A stretch of 64,000 bases of DNA, from contig VTPC01090570.1 in the NCBI GenBank assembly GCA_011009095.1, forward strand, positions 501,479 to 565,478, read 5' to 3'. Source of the DNA: Ignelater luminosus. Taxonomy: Eukaryota; Arthropoda; Insecta; Coleoptera; Elateridae. Below the pieces are notes generated by a model, which was given only the letters and a program-made list of their open reading frames with translations, made no database searches and was not told the origin of the DNA. Shown here piece by piece: positions 25,501-38,100 of the stretch (within the stretch, counting starts at the first letter, position 1; each line of letters begins with the position of its first letter). The position numbers and the translations under genes are program-made.

Positions 25501-28500
25501 TCTTTCTTTTGGATTATTCAATGAAAGAATAATAGAAGATTGAGAAAATCTGAAAATAGAATGAATGAATGTTTTGTGTTTGTAAGAATGGAGCTCGATA
25601 ACTGCAATTGTTGGATGCCCGCTGACATCTAGTAGAGTGAGTTATAATATGGCAATTGGTTTTTGAGGATGTTCTCCACTTCTAGAAATAGAGTAAAAGA
25701 AGACACTTTACAAATGAACTGTAGGTATTGAGTATTGATGGACTTCTTTTGACTTTGTTTGAGGTAAATCGGAAATTCAAAAAATTGGGTTCTTGGTATA
25801 TAAAGATATTTTAAGGAAATCATCTGGGTCTTGATTGGATTTAATGTTATTTTTCGCAAAGATGCCCTGCAGTGAGTGGCACACTGGAAAATTCCATCAC
25901 GATTTTAATTTTGATATTTTTTGTTTTGGATATAAAAAATTATGCAGTACAGTTGTAGAAATACGGGAACTTGCTTGATATGTGATATTGTCAACGGTAA
26001 TTTCTATTTAAGTTGATGTCTAAACAAAAGTAGCATTATAACCCATTTATAACAAATGGAAAAAAAAGGATTGATATGAAATTATCAAATAGTCATAAAG
26101 ATCCCGAGATCGTATTTTTGTACTGCAACGTACCATATTATGCTTTCAAATTCGTTTGATTATTTGTCCTAGTAGTTTCAGAACAGTTTTGCTTTGAAAT
26201 TTTGTTTTTATTAATCTGTTCGTAACGTTCTTGGCTGAGCTATGCTTTTAGAAGAACACAAAGTAATTTGATTTTTGAAAAAGTATTAATTTTGCAAAAT
26301 CAAAAAAGCCTTACAATTCAAGAATGGCTGGACTGATTTTGATGGTTTGTGCATCTAGCTCCCTTTGAGAACTCTAAAGCGAATATTCTATAGCCATGAG
26401 TCTAGTAATTACATCTTTGAATACTCGCAACTATTTGTTGTTGCGACTATTCTTGCGATCTTAAGATTTTTGAGTTCTTTGAGTGACAGTCACAAGAAGA
26501 TTGCATCTATAAATACTTGTATTGCTTAGAGAAGCAGATGTTAAGGACAGAAGCAGAAAGAATTCCGTTGGTTTAAACAGTTCTACTTCTTGTAATTACC
26601 GACTGGCTTGGAAAATTTGGTCTGGCTCAAAAAACTTTTGAAATCAATACTCAATTTTTGGATGTTATCATCAGTGATATTGTCTGTTCTGGTTTACTGA
26701 TTAAGTTTAAATTTGAAAGAGACTTTTGGTCAAATTATTGTACGGCTTAAATAAATATGTTCAAGGGGAACAATCAAAACTGATGACCAGAATGCATTAC
26801 AGGAGTTATTTCTTTTCAATTATGGGTTGCATGTTTTGATAGTGGTAAATTGAGATAACAGTAGCAGAAATGATGACGTCATCAAACGCCTACTCTAAGA
26901 CAGTTGCAAGTTGCTGATCTATCGTGCCCATCGTCTTCTGGCTGGGAACTGTAAACCAGATCGAAAAACGATCTGCTTGCCTGAAAGTACTGAAGATATC
27001 GCTACCATAAAAGTAGATTGTTTGCTAAGTTCTTTTGTTTTTTTTTTGGGAAAGAACTTTTTATGATAAATGATCAGATAGAGGCTGTTAGGTATTTGTT
27101 TTGTTCATCTAAGCTAGCTGTAACTTTGGAACTTCTTACCTTAAGATTAGTTTTGTTTCTGTTGTGATGTATTCGTCTCAATGTTTATTTCATTTTATAT
27201 TTTACAAAAAGTAAACAGATCTCTACATTTTAAAAGGCTGAGAAACACTGAATTAAGATATTTGTAAAGACAGAAGCTTTATACGATTCAATTGTTTGTT
27301 GAGCCATTTAAAAGAGGTGTGCTATAGATAATGCAGATGTAGATTATATTGCAACAAAGATTGACACTGGGGCGAGCTACGAGTATAAATGTTTCAGAAG
27401 ATTGATATTTCTTGAAAATAGATAACTAGGTGTCATTTGTATTCATCATTTATAAATGTGTATTTCACTACGTGAATCATAATTTTACTTTTCTCCGAAA
27501 ATTTATCCTTATTAAAATAAATTTGAGCACGGCTGATTCATAGATAGTAAAGTTACATGAATAATATTATAAAAAATTATTAAAAAGAATAAAAACATTT
27601 TCTGTAGGTGTTACCAAACACTAAAAGCATAAATCAGGAATCTCATTAATTTGGAAGATTCTGTCTCGTTTAAATCCGTAGCAATGCGTTTCACTTATAT
27701 ATGACAAATTTATTATTATTATGTAATTAATTATCTACGTTAAATGCAGCCATATGTGCAAAAATAAATTACATAATAAGAAAAAAGACTTCCGCATGTA
27801 ACTACTGCACAAAGAGTTTATAAAAGATAGCAAAAAACAAGGCAAATGAACTCCAGTAAGAAGTTGCCTAAAATAAATAAATTAGTAAACACTGAAAAAT
27901 ATGAACAAGACGTAAAACATATTTTTCAAAGTGAATAAGATTGTAGTAAAGATGCTAATAAAAATTATTTTTATATGTTAATAGTGTAGTATTTTGATGT
28001 TGCCAAACCTAATTATAGAAAAGTTTAATTTTTCTTAAAATAAAATGTTGATGTTTCTCTGGGCGCTTTCAGTGCGTATATCAGGCTGTTAATTTGATTT
28101 TAAGTTTCCTGCTCGTTTAAAAGCAATTAGGTTTTGTACATAAAAATTGCCCATCGCTTGTATTTATATCTCTGTTAGGCTTGTTTAACTTGTATTAATG
28201 TCTAAAAAATTCCAATTTTAATTTAATTAATGCAACGTATTTGTGGTTAGAATAAGTTAAGATAGGGCAGTTTTGCGTGAATAACTCTGGAATTTACCAT
28301 TTTGTAAAACTACACAGTCATTAGTTTTAAGAAATTCTGCATCAGCTTGAAATCTAAAAACTGCACGTTGAGAACTCTCATTTTTCTATCAACGAGACTA
28401 TTTTACTTAATACATAGCGCTGATATAATTTATTAATTTATTTTTTCCCCGCTGGGTTATCGACCTTAGTTTTAGAAATTAAAACGGCACGCATATTACG

Positions 28501-30139
28501 AGCAAAAATAGAACTGCATACGGCATGCAGAAAAAGGGTTGAAACTGTTAACAATATCAATAAGACAAATTTTCATTCAGTAATTTCTATTTTCTTCTCC
28601 AATTTGTAAGTGTATTTTGAGCATATTTAAAGTGTAATTACTCAGTTAGCTACAACAATATAGTGTTGTTGTTTACAAAAGAAATATACCGTTACCATAT
28701 TTAGTAATCAAAAGAGGCATGTGACTACCGTTTCTTTATTTTGTTTGGGCTGAAAGAAGGTTTGAAAATAAAAAAAAATAAAAAAGTACTTAAAAACCGG
28801 ACACTATCGACCAATATTGAATAAATACTGTAATTTAAATTGACGTGTAAATTCCCTATTGAATTTGATTAATTGAATGGTTAGATATTGTTACTGGCCA
28901 ACAAATAATAGAAAAAAAGTAAAGCCATGGGGTGTTGGTGTTTTATAAATGAGTTTATTTCCTTTTTTAACTTTCATAAAAACCAGGTTTTATTTGTATT
29001 GGATAAAATTTAGTTTACATTAATTTATTACGAAATATTAATTAATATTGAGGTTTTAAATATTTATTAGGGATTTCTCTCCGGTTGTTGTACTGATTAA
29101 TTTTTTTTAGTTACTTAAGCTATTAAAATAACATTTATTATTGATATAATTATATTTAATTAATAATTATAATTAATTATAGCAAAAACACATTTATTGC
29201 ATGACGTGGGAAATCAATAACAAATATAGAAACAAATAAAAGTTATAACATAAGGTATACAATGAAATTGAAATATCTGCTAAGCTTGCAAACTTTGGGT
29301 GTAGAATTCTGTAATATTGGAATTGATTCCTAAAATTTTCGAAATTCTGGAATTAACGATGTTGCTTTTTGGGCGGGATCCTAGAATCATCCCGGAATTG
29401 TAATCAACCCTTAGATCCATTGAAGAATCGTCACAATGTACAGACTGGCCTCATTTCCGATATATTGATGAGTTATCTTGGTTAGTGTTACAGATAGATC
29501 TATGAGGTTTGCACCGAACTGCCCTAATTCTTCAACCCAAATTTATTGGTAAAAATGAAATTTAACAACCTTTTGTTTTTCTGCTATAAACAAAATTCAA
29601 TATATTGCATTTTTTGTCGGTATCACTGTTTAGCAATCAAAATAATGAACAGAATTATCATTGCTTTATGTAAGGTATCAGTAGAAAAATTTAAATCTAT
29701 CTAACCGACAGACTACAATCAAAACTATAAGCACAAGAAACAAGATCTTTAAATAGAACTGAAAGAAGCGAATTAATAAGAAACAAAGGAATAAGGAGAA
29801 TTCTGAATTTGAATGGTGTAACCCACAAACAGTAGTTCGAGCATTCAGCAAGCAATGATGAAGAAAGATTCTTAAGAAAGGTTAAGAAGAAACGCAGATA
29901 TAGTGGCAATGAACAAGAAACGGCAAAAAAAAAGAACTGTAGAAAGAAAACTACCGCCTGTAGTCCTAATAACGTATGTCACGAAAGTTCTGAGAAAAAT
30001 TTCACAGTAATGTATAAGGAACAAGAATTAGATATATTTAAACAATACTTATTTCCACATTTTCCTTTACATTCAAATAACGGATAGAGGCCCATTGTCT
30101 TCTATAGCACGTAACTTCGCTTCCCGTATGTTGTTTACT
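25501..30139. other. AT-rich sequence, nothing codable
   Basis: This holds small unrecognised frames only (25629-25859 minus, 29697-29909 minus). An A+T-only self-complementary stretch lies near 29144-29190. Confidence 0.45.
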
Positions 30140-30835
30140 TCTAGCCAGGTTTTGGACAAAAAGCCAAGTCTGGCCAAAATATTATTTGATCATTAGCTTG
30201 ATGCGTATTGATAAAATCCAATAATTTTGGCAGACATCTTTGAGTGTAGATGTTAGCATCAATAGTTTCACCTCTGACATGTGCTACATAGGGCCTAGAA
30301 ACACCGTGGCGCACCAAACCAATACTTTATCTTCAAATCTCTTTTTTGATTTGAATTTTATTTGGTCTGGGCAGTTTTCTATATCGTCTGTATAGAAACC
30401 ATCATTTCCTTTTAGTTCTGATGACTTTGTTACCTGAGAAATGATTTCGGCGCAAAGCGCGGCAACATGTAGGAATTCTTGTCAACTGCTCTTGAGTGTA
30501 TTTGGAACATTTACGTCTTCTACGATACTTAAGTCCTGAATTTTTTATTTTTCGTCTTACCGTTAGATATGAAGTTCTAAATCTTCGAGAAAACTTACGG
30601 TAAGATGCATCAACATGGTTTTTTGCAGTTTCAATTAATCTGTTTGCAGTGCTTCTGGTCGTCCACTTTTTGACAAATTTAAACATGGCATTCCTTGTTC
30701 ACATTCAGCTATTGTCCTATAAATGGTCGCAGGAGATATACCTTGATCACGAAGGTTCACAATTTGAGGTTTAGGAACTGTCCAATCAGGCGATCGATAC
30801 TTTTCCAAATTTCTAACTTATAAGCCATTGCAGTA
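30140..30835 (-). pseudogene. Tc1/mariner-superfamily transposase, decayed
   Basis: On the minus strand, the N-terminal helix-turn-helix reads IVNLRDQGISPATIYRTIAE at about 30770-30715. A long open frame (30686-30402) follows with KFVKKWTTRSTANRLIE, then SYLTVRRKIKNSGLKYRRRR and KYTQEQLTRIPTCC. This is a second DNA-binding region typical of a widespread insect mariner/pogo-like lineage. Downstream in other frames come GETIDANIYTQRCLPKLLDF and IIFWPDLAF, the latter matching the second catalytic Asp motif (WPDLAxxH) of that lineage. Several frameshifts and stops are present. No terminal repeats were found, so its limits are approximate. Confidence 0.62.
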
Positions 30836-31651
30836 TAAATTATTTGACTTTTGACAAGTGTCAACATAAATTCGAGTTTAAAGCAAAATTTGTTTATCAT
30901 GGCAACTAGATCCTACGACAATTATTGTTAATTTTACATTGATGGAATCTTTCTTAAAACTTTCGGGACATACGTTAGAAGCAAGATTCTTCTCCATTCC
31001 ATTACTTCCATCGATTATTTCCAAAGATCTATCAATATTGTGTAACAGTTGCTATTTTTCTGAAGGTGCTCATTAAAAATCTTTACACGATGGTGGCTTG
31101 TAATTTCGATTTGCTCTTGCACCAATCAGTGATTCTTCGATAAGCTCAGTGTAGCTGAGTGGTGTACCATTTGCAAACGAGTTCTCGTTTCATAACTATC
31201 ACTGCTTAAGATCTGGCTCTTCTTACTCTTACATACTTTAATTTTAGTCACAATGAAGTGAAAGGGACAAATCACAAACATTCTGGTCTAAATGGATATG
31301 AATTTCGTTTGATAATTTCTACCCATTAGAGTATTTACATAATGAAGTTCAGAACTTGCAGCTATTCGTTGCGAATGATTTTTTGACCTGTCAACCATGT
31401 TGCTTATTTAATGCAGATGATTTCATTTATAGGAGCAATTTCTTCATGCTCATGAACAACAGTGTGCATCTTATATAGGACAGAAAAGAGATTTTGGACA
31501 TTTCGACAAGGGTTTCGTGAAAAATAAGAGAACAAAAGGATTGGACTTTTTGCACTACCTCTTCTTGGCACAAAAATTATAAGCCTGCTATCTTCACAAT
31601 CTTCTATATCCATTGAAATTTAGAAATGAGCCTAGAAGTTCTCTAAATGTT
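30836..31651. other. AT-rich sequence, nothing codable
   Basis: A 69-residue minus frame at 31404-31613 may include trailing sequence of the transposase remnant to its right, since it lies downstream of it on the same strand. Confidence 0.35.
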
Positions 31652-32066
31652 GACCTTATCTAGCATATGATCCCAAATGCAAAAGTCAAGTGTTTTGAGG
31701 TCTGGGTGTGTGCTTTGCCTTGTGCCCCGGTACAGAATCCTGCTGAAAACAGAATTGATCTTTTCCAAACACTTTCTTGACGTCTGGCTTTAGATAACCT
31801 TCTAAGATCTGAGTGATATATTTAACGAATAGCAATGACAGCTTGCTGCGAACGGAGATAGCACCTCACACCATGATCTGGGACACGTTCTGAAAGCGTT
31901 GAACCTTGTTCCTTGGAGCTTTCTGTAAGCTAACAGCGTAGACGCCGTCAGGCTGAATATTGAATGATTCTTGTAACTAAAACATTTTTACATTCGAAAA
32001 AAGAATTGTGAATTGCATCTTAACAGCCTAGCTCCCTTCTGCTTCGTCGTCAGACCATGTACGTGT
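31652..32066 (-). pseudogene. Tc1-like transposase remnant
   Basis: Minus-strand frames show RTWSDDEAEG near 32060. Next come FNIQPDGVYAVSLQKAPRNK and SQIMVWGAISVRSKL, the stretch after the first catalytic Asp with its VMVWG core. Then come DQFCFQQDSVPGHKAKHT (second Asp motif, QQDSxPxHKA) and, after a frame change, PDLKTLDFCIWDHMLDKV (third motif, PDLxxLDxxxW). The interval between the last two motifs is shortened, so a deletion is likely. This is a lineage distinct from the other mariner remnants here. Its upstream part runs into the assembly gap. Confidence 0.68.
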
Positions 32067-32135
32067 TTTGTTTTTAAAATTCTTGACCTCCTTTTTGGTT
32101 TTAATGGATTCTTTTTAATTTTCTTAGCTTAGTNN

Positions 32136-32597
32136 NNNNNNNNNNNNNNNNNNNNNNNNNNNNNNNNNNNNNNNNNNNNNNNNNNNNNNNNNNNNNNNNN
32201 NNNNNNNNNNNNNNNNNNNNNNNNNNNNNNNNNNNNNNNNNNNNNNNNNNNNNNNNNNNNNNNNNNNNNNNNNNNNNNNNNNNNNNNNNNNNNNNNNNNN
32301 NNNNNNNNNNNNNNNNNNNNNNNNNNNNNNNNNNNNNNNNNNNNNNNNNNNNNNNNNNNNNNNNNNNNNNNNNNNNNNNNNNNNNNNNNNNNNNNNNNNN
32401 NNNNNNNNNNNNNNNNNNNNNNNNNNNNNNNNNNNNNNNNNNNNNNNNNNNNNNNNNNNNNNNNNNNNNNNNNNNNNNNNNNNNNNNNNNNNNNNNNNNN
32501 NNNNNNNNNNNNNNNNNNNNNNNNNNNNNNNNNNNNNNNNNNNNNNNNNNNNNNNNNNNNNNNNNNNNNNNNNNNNNNNNNNNNNNNNNNNNNNNNN
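32136..32597. other. assembly gap (462 N)
   Basis: This is an unbroken run of N. Any frame spanning it is an artefact. The Tc1-like remnant to its left may continue inside it. Confidence 0.99.
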
Positions 32598-34875
32598 TCG
32601 ACGACAACGTGTTGTCTTATCAAAATATATACAGTATGTCCAGAAATCAAAGATTATGAGTTTCAAGAACAGTAAGAGATAGGAAGTTGGTTAAATTGAA
32701 GAAAAGTTGCTCATTTTAGAAATCACTTTATTGCTGTCTGTTTCTTTCAAATCATCCCTGACTTCCCCGATACTCGTTAACAATAAAAATTCCCAAATCT
32801 CTTGAAAGCCATGTATTTCTGTAACGAGTACAAATATGGAAAAACGGACACATAGACTAAGTTCATCATCAACAATATGAATAAAATATTTCTGCGATTG
32901 TCTTCTGTATTACTTCGTGAATCTTGATACCATTGAATTTGCTTTGAAGCAAAAATTGTATATCGCGGATAATTGCGATACTAATCGCACTGGTTTTACT
33001 AAATAGAATGCTTTTCGTTGAGAAGAATCTATAATGAGACAAAAGAATAACACTTTTGAGATTTTTCGATGAACAACGATAAATGTCGTGTTCTGTGGTC
33101 CTTTTTGTGATCTTCGGGTTTTTTCTACTTGCATTGGGAGGCGATCTTTTTCCTTAAGCAGCTCTTTTTATTTTATACTTCTAATTTAATGAAATAACCA
33201 CTATCTGAGGGGGAGGGATAATCTGATATGTCATATACGAGGTTTTCTCATTACAAATTTATTTTTTTTTATAAATTATCATTAGTGAATTTGTACACTA
33301 TCTTACTTACATTACTAATGAACCAATGAACCTGAAGTAGATTCCTTTTTGTTTTAAATTTATCAAAGTAAGATTTCGATGGTTTTGCTATTTTTCGATT
33401 TTTCATAAAATTGTTGAATCTATTTTGCAGTGTACTTCTTCCTTCTCATTTGTTCCTTGCAGTTACTGTATTCTTTTCTTCTGAATTTCCCTTGTTTTAA
33501 TCATTGTTTTGTTTCAGTTTCATTGTATTGTTTACATGAGTATCTTGATACTGAAAGGGCTAAACTGTCGTTCTATTGTCTTCGGATTGATGAAAGACTA
33601 TACCATGTTGATTATGAAAACAATCGCTAATATTAAGCAGTGAAGGGGAACTCTATTATTTAAAATACCGTTAAACTTAATCGGAAACACCCTAATTACT
33701 TATAGGTTAAATTCTTCTACCATGATAAGGTAATTTTGAAATATTGCTAATACTGATCTATCTAACTTAAATGAAAACGCGTTTCAATTTTAAAACGCTA
33801 AAATTATATTTTTACTGATTTTATTTATCATATAAACGCGGTATACTGTAAGAGTACAAAATAAGATGCTTTATTACTTTCAACAACAAATGAAAGACAT
33901 ATCCTGCAGTAAAGAATTATGAAAAATGGCGGGTTTATTTTTTATGTCTGTAGAACGGAAGACATTTATAAGTCAGTACTTCAAAGTAAAATTATTTTGA
34001 TATTTCTGCATGCCTTTAAAAATATTCTAACCTGATTAACTGTCATATTAACTTTGTTGAACTAAAAAAAAATGAACCGCAACTGTATAATACATTATAA
34101 ATCAAGACAAATTATAAAGGAAAAAGTACTACGAGTATACAGGTACATGCAAAAATATGATTAATTTATGCAATTACGTATATAATAAAATCACTCTATT
34201 CTGTTTTGTTATAAAATATTATTGTTCTTCAACTAAAACTTTCTTATTTACTTTTAATAAAGTAAACAAGCTAGAATAACAGAAGATTGTAAAATTTTAG
34301 AGTAATAAGAATGCGGGGTTTTATTATTTTTTTTTGTCTAGTAAAATATAGATTGCTATTTGAACAACAGAAAATTAGATAGGCTTGGGAAAACATATTT
34401 GATTTTCCACTTTCATTAACTATATTTCATTAACTATGTGCCATCTTGTTGTCTTTACCTGTTTACTTACAAAAAGTAAACAATTTTTTAAATTAATTTT
34501 CTTTTAATCAATAAAATACAATTTAAATAAATAAGCTTTATAAAGCATATTTACTAGTGGAAAAAAAATGATATTTGGATTACATTCTTTACGAATGAAC
34601 TCGAATTTTTATGTCAATTAGTTCTAAATTCGAAGCAGAAGTGAAGTCTTGGAGGTTCCTAGCATAATAATTGGCGATCTTGTAAGTAGAGCTCCTTGTT
34701 TTGCTCGGACAACTTTTTATCAGTATAGGAAAAGCTTCTTCGAGGTTATAAATCAAAACGATATAAGTTGTTAAACTCCTAAAATGATTACAATGAATCC
34801 TGACAGCGAGAAAGGTACGAGGGGCAATGCTAAAATTCACGGAAAAACTAAAACAAAATGTAAATCGCTATTCAT
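32598..34875. other. AT-rich sequence, nothing codable
   Basis: Short frames at 32910-33134 (-), 33430-33630 (+) and 34589-34840 (-) have no recognisable motif. Confidence 0.45.
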
Positions 34876-35110
34876 CTTTTGCATTCGATGAAACCAGTTT
34901 TCAAAACATTTTCTCCACCCTGAACGAGCTACCTCCGAAACAAGTGATTTGTTTCGTCGCAATGCCTATGGATGCCTTTTATCTCACTATATGTCACACG
35001 CCAATCTGCTTTAATAATTTCACCCATAGCATTAATGCTTTTTGCGAAAACAGAGGTGCATGGACGACCACGCTTGAATTCTGCGAACCATTTGTAAACC
35101 ATACTTTTGC
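34876..35110 (-). pseudogene. mariner fragment: DNA-binding part joined to C-terminus
   Basis: The minus strand from about 35100 reads VYKWFAEFKRGRPC, the mariner N-terminal helix-turn-helix. It continues to IIKADWRVTYSEI near 35000. Shortly after, near 34920, another frame reads WRKCFENWFHRMQK, a typical mariner C-terminal segment. The whole catalytic core is absent, so this is a deletion derivative. The 144-residue + strand frame at 34827-35261 is its antisense shadow. Confidence 0.5.
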
Positions 35111-38100
35111 TCGGTTTAAATTGAAACTGTTAACTGTATTATTGGTAACAAATTCTACGAATATGACAATTGCAGAATGCTGGCAATACCAGGAGTACTC
35201 AATTCCGCGAATATTAGCAGTGCCCCTTATAAAACTGATTGTTACGAACGAAATCTTGTAAGTGTCTTTGTTTGGGATGAAGAAGATGGGAACTCTCTCG
35301 ACATAGTTTTCTTATGCAAGTACGCAAAAGGCTAAATATATTTTTCTGAGCGTAGAACTTCGAACCCTTGTATGGTTGAATTTTCTGAATTATCAGTAAA
35401 ATTACAAGACATAACCACAATGAAAATAAATTGTTAAACATTATCATTTTGGAAATCAGGAGAACGTTTCAAGTCACCTTTTATGGTTGATAAAAACAAG
35501 AGACGAAAAATCAGACTTTTTGGGTTAGTTCAAAATATCCACTGAATCATTTGATGAACTGCATTCTACTGTAATTTGTATTATTTTGTTGTTCAAAGTT
35601 TTATCTAAAAATCTTTTGGATTTTAGTATTCAAAGAGTTCCTCTTTAGTAGTTTCTACATTTTTTAGAATTTGTCTGAATTACATATTTTTATTATCTTG
35701 AATCGTTGTAATGTTGCTGATATTACAAGGAGTTTGGCGTATTTATTGTTGATGTTGATCTTTGGCATACCTCTTCTTGATAATTTGAGTTTCGTTCATT
35801 GCACCAGATTCCGTTTCTTTCGATAGTCCTTTTTGGTTATGTTCACCTAGTCTTGCTAATAGCAAGAAAGAGCCTTTCTTGTTAATCAAGTCTTTTTTTA
35901 GTTGTTTTCTTAACACTTCTCATTACCATAACCATTATACCTAATGCTCTTTTGCTATGGACTTTTGTAAGAATATAGGTTTGTGCACTGGTGGAAAAAA
36001 TTTAGGGTAATGATTTTACTTCTTATTAAGAAACTGGATTGTCTATTACCCAATATACTGTAATAAAAACAAAATGTAGCAGCAAAAACATAACAGAACT
36101 AAAATGATCCTAAAATCCAGACTCCGTATAGGCAACACCATTTGTATTTGTCATTTGTTAAACTGCAGAAAGACCAGGAAGATAATGACTATCGATCATG
36201 ATTTGCATTCTTTTACGTTCTTTGAAATATAATGAGTAGTTAAGAAACAAGAGAAAGCTATTGTTTTTATGTAGTATAATTATCCCAGAAGAATTTACAC
36301 CTTAGAAGGTTTGTAAAATGTCGTCTAAAATTCTTTGGTGTTTCCTACTTTGTCTGACAAATGTGCTTGGGAATATATTATCTTGGTTTATTCCAAAATG
36401 ACAAAAATCCTTTTATTAACTTGACCACCTTCAGCTAGTTTGTTGTTCGTATAAATCATTCACGTATGAACTATTACAGCCTTAAATGGAAAAATTATAT
36501 GCAGAAATCTTTGAATTTCCTTATCGACTAACAAGATTCTACTACCAATGTAAACTGTAAGATTGTGCTTAACTTCGAAAAGTGATAATTCTGTACTAGT
36601 TTTGAAATTGAAAGATTGTTTTGTGTTATCTCTCTTGAAAACAAAACAATCCTAAAGGTAACTATTTTATCTCTTCCAAATAAAAATAAAAATCTTGACA
36701 ATACCTATTACACGTGCATTAGAAACGTATAAAGACGAGAAATAAAATTCTAAAATTCAATTTCTCATTTTTACATGTACAATATGCATGTTGTGTTACC
36801 ATTTAATGAAAAAAAGCAAAACAAATTTTTCGTCTGGCTTTTTGTGATTTTACGACCGGAACAAAGAAGGGAAAAACGACCCTTTTAGAATATGTATGGA
36901 AATAGAATTTATAGTTACTCTTTTATACGGGCAGTCAATAAAATAACTTGACCTGTACTCTTTATCCTTTTTTAATTTTAAATGTTGGTCTAGCATACTC
37001 ACAGAAAAATCTACGCTGCGTTAAACAGAAAGTAAGCAAAATGACGCATGTTGCTAATTCAAAACATTCGTTCTAATAATAATCCACTTGACTTAAAACA
37101 AAATTTTATGATTATAAGGCATAAGCATGACCTCAATTTAAATTTGCACGTTGGTGGCAGTGTAATTTAAATTTAAATTTCAAGTTTATATTTACGAGAT
37201 TCCAGAAGAAAACCAGCTTTTTCTGATTATGATCTGATTACGTGTATGTGTTAAAGACTTTTGTTTAATTTATGTTAAGTGTGTAAAACGTGTAAGCACA
37301 TCTTTTGGAATTTTATTTTTTAAAAATAACATTTTTTTAAACTGGCAGCTAACCGTTTTTATTTATTGAATTAAAATTGTAACTATGCTAGATTTAAATG
37401 CGGGTCACGTTCTAATTGCTTGAAATAGATTATGTATGTAGAGCAATCACGGTTTAATTGATTCTTTATACAGGGTAAAACAAAAGTATATACACAAAAT
37501 ATACATAACATCGTGATATTTATCAAGTACAGAGAGGTCAGATGTAAACATTCGTTTAACAGTAATGATAATAAACAAACAAATGCTTTATAGATTCTTA
37601 AATCTTTATAAATAATTTCTTAGTATGCGTTTACAACAGAGTTTGCTTTGAGGAAAAACATAGAAACCTTGACATTGATAATCTTAATTTAACAGCGATG
37701 TTTGTAAGGTTGCACAGAAGATTTTGATTTCTTTGTTTTTGGCTGTTTTGGCTTTATTTACCGATAGACTTTTTTCCCGTATTTTTTCCAGATGTTTCAC
37801 ATATACTTTAACGCAAGAGGTATGGATTATACAGTGAAAGAGTTTCTCCACATATCCTTTATAGAAAGTCAAAACTTCTCTGACATTCCTGCAGATGCTT
37901 TCCAAGAGATCAGCAACATCAATCTTCCTGTTTCTGTTAATGTTGCTCTTTTAGATTTTATTGAAGGCCAAATAATCTTCTTTTTTAATGTTAGATCTTA
38001 ACATGACATTAAAACTGCAGGAAAATCACCATCGGGACTTATTGTTGTCTTTTATCATTGACTTACTATCTTAGCGAAATGATGAAGAAAATGGTAAACG

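Noticed and set aside
32101..32666. Long frames of 168-180 codons
   Set aside because: They consist almost wholly of N from the assembly gap.
34827..35261. 144-codon + strand open frame
   Set aside because: The opposite strand carries mariner motifs (VYKWFAEFKRGR, WFHRMQK) over the same bases, so this frame is an antisense shadow.
37684..38001. Opposed frames of about 70 codons on both strands
   Set aside because: Each is the shadow of the other and neither shows a known motif or splice borders.
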